From: Phytoactinopolyspora endophytica
GTDB taxonomy: Bacteria > Actinomycetota > Actinomycetes > Jiangellales > Jiangellaceae
Direction of reading: 5' to 3'
Length of the DNA stretch: 6,613 bases
NCBI RefSeq assembly: GCF_004138495.1
Contig: NZ_ML142849.1
Coordinates: 157,249-163,861, forward strand
The position numbers and the translations under genes were made by a program. Positions 1 through 4,213 of this stretch are shown here, in pieces. The notes beneath the pieces are model-generated. The model made no database searches and was not told where the DNA came from. It saw nothing but the letters and a program-made list of their open reading frames with translations. The first letter of the stretch is position 1; every line of letters starts with the position of its first letter.

Positions 1-14
1 GCGGAGAACGTCAT
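1..14 (-). CDS. Possible 5' end of a minus-strand gene leaving the window
   Basis: Read on the minus strand, an ATG at 14-12 is followed by codons for Thr-Phe-Ser before the window ends. A GAGGG motif (28-24) lies 9 nt upstream of this ATG, and a second GAGGG lies at 35-31, so the start has a good ribosome binding site. A candidate minus promoter (113-141) would give a leader of about 90 nt. Only four codons are visible, so no function can be named. The alternative is that positions 1-90 hold the 3' end of a plus-strand gene (open frame from base 1 to a TAA at 88-90). Its first eight codons also look actinobacterial, but the later ones do not. I prefer the minus-strand reading, with low confidence. 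Confidence 0.28.
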
Positions 15-112
15 GGACAACGGCCCTCTTCCCTCAACACCCGCGCCGAACTCAGCGACGAGGCACCCGGCACCTGCAGAAACACCTTAATCTGTTCGTT
101 ACCTACGTTTGA

Positions 113-141
113 ACGATACCTGCATACACGACCACAGCCAA
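113..141 (-). promoter_or_regulatory. Candidate sigma-70-type promoter, minus strand
   Basis: On the minus strand TTGGCT (141-136) and TATCGT (118-113) are separated by exactly 17 nt. Each hexamer keeps key consensus positions (TTG of the -35; TA and final T of the -10). Transcription would start near 106 and run left towards the possible ATG at 14. Matches this partial occur by chance, so this supports the edge gene only weakly. Confidence 0.3.
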
Positions 142-188
142 GCACCTGCCTGACACGTCCGTATGACGTAGCCTTGGCATCCCAATGC

Positions 189-194
189 AGGAGA
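189..194 (+). promoter_or_regulatory. Ribosome binding site deciding the nucleotidase start
   Basis: AGGAGA lies 8 nt upstream of the ATG at 203. An in-frame ATG at 185 starts before this motif and has no Shine-Dalgarno of its own, so 203 is the better start. The six codons from 185 to 202 are probably untranslated. Confidence 0.75.
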
Positions 195-202
195 CAGAAC
201 GA

Positions 203-1627
203 ATGACATACTCCATCGATCCTGGTCGCGACGTCTATGCCAACCGGACCTTGAACCTGAGATCCGTCCGGGCCATCGGCTACGACATGGACTACACGCT
301 GCTGCACTACCGCATCGATGAATGGGAGGGCGCGGCCTTCGAGCACGCGCGCCGGCTGCTCGCGGAGCGCGGCCTCCCCGTCGCGGACCTCACGTTCGAA
401 GCGGACCGGTATCTGCAGGGCCTCGTGATCGACCTGGACCTGGGCAACCTCGTGAAGGCTACCCGGTTCGGGTACGTCATCCAGGCCCAGCACGGCACCC
501 GCCAGCTGACCTTCGACGAGCTGCGCAATGCCTATGCCAACGTCTTCGTCGACCTGGGCGAACCGCGTTTCAGGTTCCTCAACACGATGTTCTCCATCTC
601 GGAGGCTTCGCTGTACGCCCAGCTCGTGGACAAGCTCGACGCCGATGAGATCACCGGGCCGGTCGGCTACGACGAGCTCTACCGTATCGTCTCCGCGGCC
701 CTTGACCAGTCACACGCGATCGGGACGCTCAAAGCCGAGATCGCGGCCGACCCCGATCGGTTCTGTGACCTCGACCCCGACACCGCGCAGACCCTGCTGG
801 ACCAGCGCATGGCGGGCAAACGGCTGCTCCTCATCACCAACAGCGAGTGGAGCTACACCCGCGCGATGATGAGCTACGCCTTCGATCGCCACGTCCCAAG
901 CGGGTCGTGGCGAGACCTGTTCGACATCGTCGTGGTCGCAGCCGCGAAACCGCGTTTCTTCGCCGAGGACATCCAGGCGTTCCGTATGGTCGACACGGAA
1001 CGCGGCCTGCTCCAGCCGCACCGCGGCCCGCTTCAGGTCGGGGACGTCTACCACGGCGCGTGCGCACGGCTGGTGGAGCAGAGCCTCGGCCTGGACGGGG
1101 CTCAGATCCTCTACGCGGGCGATCATCTCTTCGGAGACGTCCACGTCACCAAGTCTGTGCTGCGCTGGCGGACGGCCCTGATCATGCGTGAGCTCGAGGT
1201 TGACATCGCCGACGCCAACCGGTTCGCCAAGGACGAAGCCGAGTTGCGCAGGCTTATGGCAGACAAGATCACGCTCGAGGATCTCGTGGCCCAGGCTCGG
1301 CTTTCCGAGGTTCGCAGGAGCGCCGACGAGTCGGCGCCCGCGTGGGACGGGCCGTCGATCGGCCAGCTCCTGGAACAACTCCGTCAGCTCGACCAGCGCA
1401 TCACCCCGCTCGCGAAAGGCGCCGCCGAGCTCGGAAATCCGACGTGGGGACCGATGATGCGTGCCGGGAATGACAAGAGCCTCTTCGCCAGGCAGGTCGA
1501 GCGGTACGCCGACGTGTACACCTCACGGGTGGCCAATTTCGGTCTCCGTACGCCATTCGCGTTCCTGCGCGCGGCACGGACGAGCCTTCCGCACGACCTC
1601 ATCTCCTGGGATTCCAGCCAAGAATAA
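203..1627 (+). CDS. HAD-superfamily IG-type (cN-II-like) 5'-nucleotidase
   Basis: This 474-residue soluble protein is expected to dephosphorylate purine nucleoside monophosphates (IMP/GMP type) in the cytosol, setting nucleotide pool size. All four HAD motifs are visible. Motif I is the D28-M-D30-Y-T32 loop (Asp28 nucleophile, Asp30 general acid). Motif II is T212-N-S in LITNSEW. Motif III is K249 in AAKPRFF. Motif IV is D307-HLFG-D312, which binds Mg. The DMDYTLL signature and the length of about 470 residues fit the 5'-nucleotidase family that includes eukaryotic cN-II and bacterial relatives. The stretch between motifs I and II (residues 33-205) would hold the cap insertion, and residues 340-400 are charged and probably helical. 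There is no signal peptide or membrane segment. The start is set by AGGAGA at 189-194; an ATG at 185 would add six residues. The gene stands alone: the next plus-strand gene begins 591 nt downstream. The fold assignment is firm; the exact nucleotide preference is inferred from the family. Confidence 0.88.
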   Translation: MTYSIDPGRDVYANRTLNLRSVRAIGYDMDYTLLHYRIDEWEGAAFEHARRLLAERGLPVADLTFEADRYLQGLVIDLDLGNLVKATRFGYVIQAQHGTRQLTFDELRNAYANVFVDLGEPRFRFLNTMFSISEASLYAQLVDKLDADEITGPVGYDELYRIVSAALDQSHAIGTLKAEIAADPDRFCDLDPDTAQTLLDQRMAGKRLLLITNSEWSYTRAMMSYAFDRHVPSGSWRDLFDIVVVAAAKPRFFAEDIQAFRMVDTERGLLQPHRGPLQVGDVYHGACARLVEQSLGLDGAQILYAGDHLFGDVHVTKSVLRWRTALIMRELEVDIADANRFAKDEAELRRLMADKITLEDLVAQARLSEVRRSADESAPAWDGPSIGQLLEQLRQLDQRITPLAKGAAELGNPTWGPMMRAGNDKSLFARQVERYADVYTSRVANFGLRTPFAFLRAARTSLPHDLISWDSSQE

Positions 1628-1646
1628 CGGTGCGGCAACGGTGCGG
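1626..1646 (+). repeat. Short tandem repeat over the nucleotidase stop codon
   Basis: AACGGTGCGG occurs twice with an 11-bp period (1626-1635 and 1637-1646). The first copy begins with the last two bases of the TAA stop. It is probably a small replication-slippage duplication; no function is apparent. Confidence 0.5.
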
Positions 1647-1693
1647 TGAATTCTTTCCGTCTCACGCCACAACAGGATGGTCACCATGGCTGG

Positions 1694-1744
1694 AACAAAA
1701 TAAGGTCCGCGTGCACCAGACGATTCGGTGCACGCGGACCTTAT
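1694..1744 (-). terminator. Strong hairpin terminator, U-rich tail on the minus strand
   Basis: Positions 1700-1717 and 1727-1744 are perfect inverted repeats forming an 18-bp stem with a 9-nt loop (1718-1726). Read on the minus strand the stem is followed by TTATTTTGTT, a U-rich tract, so it looks like an intrinsic terminator for leftward transcription, that is, for the peptide gene unit to its right. Read on the plus strand the stem is followed by CCCCG, not a U tract, but it lies 72 nt after the nucleotidase stop and may also end or protect that transcript. The hairpin itself is certain from sequence; the direction is inferred from the tail. Confidence 0.75.
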
Positions 1745-1872
1745 CCCCGTATGTAACTTTTGGACTCTGCCCCGCAGGCGGCTGCGGTCATGCATTCCCC
1801 CGTGCCACGCACTTGCGGCAGTACCTGCGGCTATCTACCGGATCCTTTTAAATAGGGACCTATGCGGACAAT
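1745..1872. other. Structured intergenic stretch with repeated CTGCGG motifs
   Basis: These 128 bases separate the terminator hairpin from the small peptide gene. They contain a perfect 6-bp stem with GCGG loop (CCGCAG 1772-1777, CTGCGG 1782-1787), two further TGCGG copies (1814-1818 and 1826-1830), and an AT-rich island TTTTAAATA (1846-1854) bracketed by GGATCC and GGGACC that can pair imperfectly. On the minus strand this would be the 3' untranslated region of the peptide transcript. I see no convincing gene here. Plus-strand frames through it run into the terminator hairpin and lack a well-placed start. Confidence 0.4.
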
Positions 1873-1944
1873 CTACCCAAGAAGGCTACCGATCACGTCA
1901 ATGATCGTGTTGATGAGATCGGACAGCGTGTCGACGAGATACAT
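1873..1944 (-). CDS. Small anionic amphipathic peptide (23 aa), undescribed
   Basis: The ATG at 1944-1942 opens a 23-codon frame ending in TAG (1875-1873). The peptide begins MYLVDTLSDL and ends DVIGSLLG. Hydrophobic residues fall at 3, 4, 7, 10, 11, 14, 15, 17, 18, 21 and 22, the i, i+3/i+4 spacing of a helix with one continuous greasy face. The other face carries Asp5, Asp9, Asp16, Asn12, Ser and Thr. There is no Lys, Arg or Cys, so net charge is about -3. GGAGG (1956-1952) sits 7 nt before the ATG, a near-ideal ribosome binding site. A candidate promoter and leader hairpin lie upstream and a strong terminator downstream. The pattern recalls leaderless membrane-active peptides (phenol-soluble modulins, delta-hemolysin) or type I toxin and small regulatory membrane peptides, but the likeness is of pattern only. 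It is too short to assign by homology; a secreted, membrane-bound or intracellular role are all open. Confidence 0.6.
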   Translation of the reverse strand: MYLVDTLSDLINTIIDVIGSLLG

Positions 1945-1951
1945 GCTCTTC

Positions 1952-1956
1952 CCTCC
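1952..1956 (-). promoter_or_regulatory. Strong ribosome binding site of the small peptide gene
   Basis: GGAGG on the minus strand (1956-1952), within GGAGGG, is 7 nt from the ATG at 1944. It is the best Shine-Dalgarno match noticed in the window and the main reason to believe this very short frame is translated. Confidence 0.65.
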
Positions 1957-1999
1957 GTTCGAGCATCTTCTGAAAGGTGGACTACCCAACCCCTAGCTT

Positions 2000-2022
2000 T
2001 ACCGGTCCGGACGGGTCCGGTA
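2000..2022 (-). promoter_or_regulatory. Inverted repeat just downstream of the small-gene promoter
   Basis: TACCGGtCC (2000-2008) and GGtCCGGTA (2014-2022) form a dyad with a 5-nt centre: six outer base pairs, one T-T mismatch, two inner pairs. It lies 8-30 nt after the inferred transcription start of the peptide gene. It could fold as a leader hairpin, stabilising the RNA or hiding signals, or be a DNA operator for a dimeric repressor. It is about 44 nt away from the ribosome binding site and does not overlap it. Confidence 0.45.
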
Positions 2023-2036
2023 GATCCATGGCTATG

Positions 2037-2065
2037 ACTATAGCGATGACTCATTGCGACGTAAA
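2037..2065 (-). promoter_or_regulatory. Candidate promoter of the small peptide gene
   Basis: On the minus strand TTTACG (2065-2060) and TATAGT (2042-2037) are 17 nt apart. TATAGT matches the sigma-70 -10 box at five of six positions and the -35 at four of six (TTgACa versus TTTACG). Transcription would start near 2030, leaving a leader of about 86 nt before the ATG at 1944. The local A+T rise in an otherwise GC-rich window supports a promoter. Confidence 0.5.
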
Positions 2066-2081
2066 GACTTTCGGTAAGTCT
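2065..2081. repeat. Small inverted repeat upstream of the peptide promoter
   Basis: AGACTT (2065-2070) and AAGTCT (2076-2081) are perfect inverted repeats around a TCGGT centre. The dyad touches the outer edge of the candidate -35 box at 2060-2065, a place where an activator or repressor could bind. It also lies upstream of the divergent lipoprotein gene. Six-bp arms are short enough to arise by chance. Confidence 0.25.
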
Positions 2082-2218
2082 CCTCAAATAGACTCTGTGA
2101 CTGCCACTTGACTATCGATGACAATTGATCCGCTCCCTGTCATCTCCGGCCCTGCCGCCAGTCACCGGACACCGCACGGTAATGTCATATCCGCTGGAGC
2201 CGACCGTTTGGGGGAACG

Positions 2219-3625
2219 ATGCATCCGCGGACCCGACGCCTGCCCGTCATGCTGCTGAGCGCAGCCGTCGTGGCTGGATGCTCAACGGACGACGACGGCG
2301 ACGCAGGCCCCACCGATGCGTCTCCCACCAGCTCCCCGACGACGCAGGCGGCACCCAGCGAGCCCGAACCGGTGGCGGAGTTCCCGAATACCCCGGCCGG
2401 GCAGCAGTCACGCTGGGTTCTCGACCAACTCGACGAGGAGTCCGGACCAGACGCGGACGAGGCAGCCGAACGCTTCAGCGACCTTTTCCTCGACGAGGTA
2501 CCGGCGGAAGAGGTGGCGGCCACGTTCGACAGCCTCCGGACGCTGGGTCCGTTCACCCCGGTCTCGTATTCCGGAGAGTCGCATCAGGCCGTGGTCGACC
2601 TGATCGCTGCCGATGACACGTGCTACCAGCTCAGCGTCGGAATCGACGACGACGAGACGATCGGTGGACTGTACATGCAGCCCACCGCCGATGCGCCCGA
2701 CGTGGCCAGCTGGGATGAGCTCGACGCGGCGCTCGCCGAGACCGGGGCCGAGATCGCCGTGTACGCCGCTCGCGACGACGACGGAGCATGGATGCCCGTG
2801 CACGAGAGCTCCGCGGACGCGTCCCGGCCGCTGGGCTCCATGTTCAAGCTCTACGTGCTCGGTGCCGTCCAGCGAGCGGTACTCGATGGGGAGGTCTCCT
2901 GGGACGACGAGGTCACCGTCACCTCGGAGCTGCGCAGCCTGCCGAGCGGCGAACTTCAGGACGCCGCCGACGGCACGGCCGTCACCGTGGCCGAGGCCGC
3001 GGAGAAGATGATCTCCATCAGCGACAACACAGCGACGGACATGCTCATCGACCTGGTCGGCCGCGAAGCCGTAGAGGCGGCTGTCACACAGATGGGACAC
3101 CACGAACCGTCTCAGCTGCAGCCCTTCCTCACCACCAGCGAGTTCTTCCGCCTCGGCTGGACGGAACCCGAGCTCCCCGACATGTGGGCCGATTCCAACG
3201 TCGAGCAGAGACGGTCGTTGCTGGAGGATCTTCCTCCCGACATCTCCGCGGTCGACGTCGCCGCCGTGGGCACCGAGCCCCGGTGGCCGTCCGGGATCGA
3301 GTGGTTCGCCAGCGCCGAGGACATCGCCGCCGCTCACCGATCCTTGCAGCAGCTCGCCGCCCAGGACGAGACACAGACCCTGCGCGACCTCATGTCGGTC
3401 AACTCAGGCCTCGCGGTCGACGCGGACGACTGGCCCTACATCGCTTTCAAGGGCGGAAGCTCCGCCGGGGTGCTGGCGTACTCGTGGTATCTCGAGGACG
3501 CCGACGGAACCGGTCACGTGCTCGTGGTCCAGCTCAGCTCCGAGGATCCGGACATGATCGCGGACCAGGCGCATGTCGGCGCCGTCGTCCAGCAGGCATT
3601 CGACCTGCTCGCCGGCTCCCAGTGA
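2219..3625 (+). CDS. Lipoprotein serine hydrolase, class A beta-lactamase fold (ORF12/LpqF-like)
   Basis: This 468-residue envelope protein begins with a basic, hydrophobic signal peptide (residues 1-20) ending in the lipobox V18-A-G-C21, so it should be lipidated at Cys21 and anchored outside the membrane. An acidic Asp/Pro/Thr/Ser linker (22-50) follows. Residues about 50-160 form a separate domain that I compare with the N-terminal domain of clavam-cluster ORF12. The C-terminal part shows the penicillin-recognising serine enzyme motifs: S207-M-F-K210 (nucleophile and base), S268-D-N270 and K411-G-G-S. I see no Glu-x-x-Leu-Asn omega-loop motif, the deacylating Glu of true class A beta-lactamases, so resistance activity is doubtful. 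The gap between SDN and KGG is longer than in TEM enzymes, as in ORF12 and LpqF relatives. Likely role: esterase, peptidase or penicillin-binding at the cell surface, substrate unknown. The ATG at 2219 is preceded only by GGGGGA at 2210-2215, three nt away, a poor ribosome site. Its downstream neighbour is convergent, so it is transcribed alone. Confidence 0.82.
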   Translation: MHPRTRRLPVMLLSAAVVAGCSTDDDGDAGPTDASPTSSPTTQAAPSEPEPVAEFPNTPAGQQSRWVLDQLDEESGPDADEAAERFSDLFLDEVPAEEVAATFDSLRTLGPFTPVSYSGESHQAVVDLIAADDTCYQLSVGIDDDETIGGLYMQPTADAPDVASWDELDAALAETGAEIAVYAARDDDGAWMPVHESSADASRPLGSMFKLYVLGAVQRAVLDGEVSWDDEVTVTSELRSLPSGELQDAADGTAVTVAEAAEKMISISDNTATDMLIDLVGREAVEAAVTQMGHHEPSQLQPFLTTSEFFRLGWTEPELPDMWADSNVEQRRSLLEDLPPDISAVDVAAVGTEPRWPSGIEWFASAEDIAAAHRSLQQLAAQDETQTLRDLMSVNSGLAVDADDWPYIAFKGGSSAGVLAYSWYLEDADGTGHVLVVQLSSEDPDMIADQAHVGAVVQQAFDLLAGSQ

Positions 3626-3633
3626 CCAAGGAT

Positions 3634-3659
3634 CGGTAGCGACCAACGATCGCTAGCCG
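3634..3659. terminator. Bidirectional hairpin between convergent genes
   Basis: CGGTAGCGA (3634-3642) pairs with TCGCTA (3650-3655) and CCG (3657-3659), giving nine base pairs with one bulged G and a 7-nt loop. It fills the 27-nt gap between the lipoprotein stop (3625) and the stop of the minus-strand gene (3653), and includes the latter's TAG. There is no U-rich tract on either side, so it is a plausible but atypical terminator shared by both genes. Confidence 0.5.
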
Positions 3660-4213
3660 AGCGCGCCGACCAGCCGAGCCGTCGGGCCGCGCAAGGCGCC
3701 CGCCGTCCCCTCCGGCAGCGGGACGATCGAGGATGCGCCATAGTCAGAAGCGATGGATCTGAGCCGGGAGAAGATGTATTCGCTGTGCGAGTCGCCGGGG
3801 CTGGCGGCCGAGAGCTCCTCCGCGCGCATCACCCGCTCCACCACGTAACCCCTGCCGCGGAAGGGAGCGAAGTCCGCGCTGTCGATGACGAAGAGCGGCC
3901 GGAACGAACCGGTCATCATCTGGGCGTACTCGAACTCACGAGCCAGGCCCTCCGCCTCTCCCTCACCCAGCCCGGTGGCCACGATCACCACCACGGGGAG
4001 CTTGCGGGCACCGTCCTGCACGAAGTATCGGCCCGGGCGGAATCCCATCGACGTTCCGCCCGCGGAGGACCCGGCCTTCCCGGTGCCGGCCAGCCTCCGG
4101 GCGACCCGCATCGCCACGGGCGAGCGCCGCAGGAGCCTGCCCGCCACCCGCCTGGCCACCCGGTAACCGGGAACACGCGCCCGAATCGCCGCCGTCGTCG
4201 TGACATTACTCAT
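3653..4213 (-). CDS. Unknown protein, basic N-terminus plus Rossmann-like half domain
   Basis: I do not recognise this 186-residue protein by name. Residues 10-46 are rich in Arg (about eleven) with spaced Val/Ala/Leu, an amphipathic basic helix that could lie on the membrane or bind an acidic partner; it is not a signal peptide. Residues 71-83 (KLPVVVIVATGLG) look like a first Rossmann strand and glycine loop. A helix (85-101) follows, then a second strand, RPLFVIDSADFAPFRGRGY (105-123), and an acidic, helical remainder. This is the layout of the N-terminal half of a GT-B glycosyltransferase without the donor-binding half, so alone it is unlikely to be a full enzyme. Its ATG overlaps the stop of the dual glycosyltransferase gene by 4 bp (ATGA), and GAGAGGGG (4228-4221) lies 7 nt upstream, so the two are translationally coupled. 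It may be a subunit, membrane anchor or regulator of that enzyme. Function is inferred only from context. Confidence 0.7.
   Translation of the reverse strand: MSNVTTTAAIRARVPGYRVARRVAGRLLRRSPVAMRVARRLAGTGKAGSSAGGTSMGFRPGRYFVQDGARKLPVVVIVATGLGEGEAEGLAREFEYAQMMTGSFRPLFVIDSADFAPFRGRGYVVERVMRAEELSAASPGDSHSEYIFSRLRSIASDYGASSIVPLPEGTAGALRGPTARLVGALG

Noticed and set aside
11..493. Minus-strand open frame of 160 codons over the start of the nucleotidase gene
   Set aside because: Most of it is antisense to the well-supported nucleotidase, and the protein shows no recognisable motif; it is open because of high GC.
710..1378. Minus-strand open frame of 222 codons inside the nucleotidase gene
   Set aside because: Antisense shadow of a gene whose four HAD motifs are intact on the plus strand.
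1523..1795. Minus-strand 90-codon frame starting at 1795
   Set aside because: It reads through the 18-bp terminator hairpin and into the antisense of the nucleotidase gene; GGGGGA before its ATG is not enough.
1790..1855. Plus-strand 21-codon frame with a Cys-Gly-x-x-Cys-Gly pattern
   Set aside because: It recalls modified-peptide precursors, but has no good SD and no maturase gene nearby; likely chance.
1893..2087. Minus-strand 64-codon frame overlapping the small peptide gene
   Set aside because: It has no ribosome binding site, would start above the candidate promoter's start site, and its composition looks random; the 23-codon frame has a far better SD.
2108..2130. TTGACT and TTGATC as -35 boxes for the lipoprotein gene
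   Set aside because: No -10 box is found 16-18 nt downstream of either, so I cannot place this gene's promoter.
2408..3337. Minus-strand open frame of 309 codons inside the lipoprotein gene
   Set aside because: Antisense shadow; the plus frame has a lipobox and all three serine-enzyme motifs.
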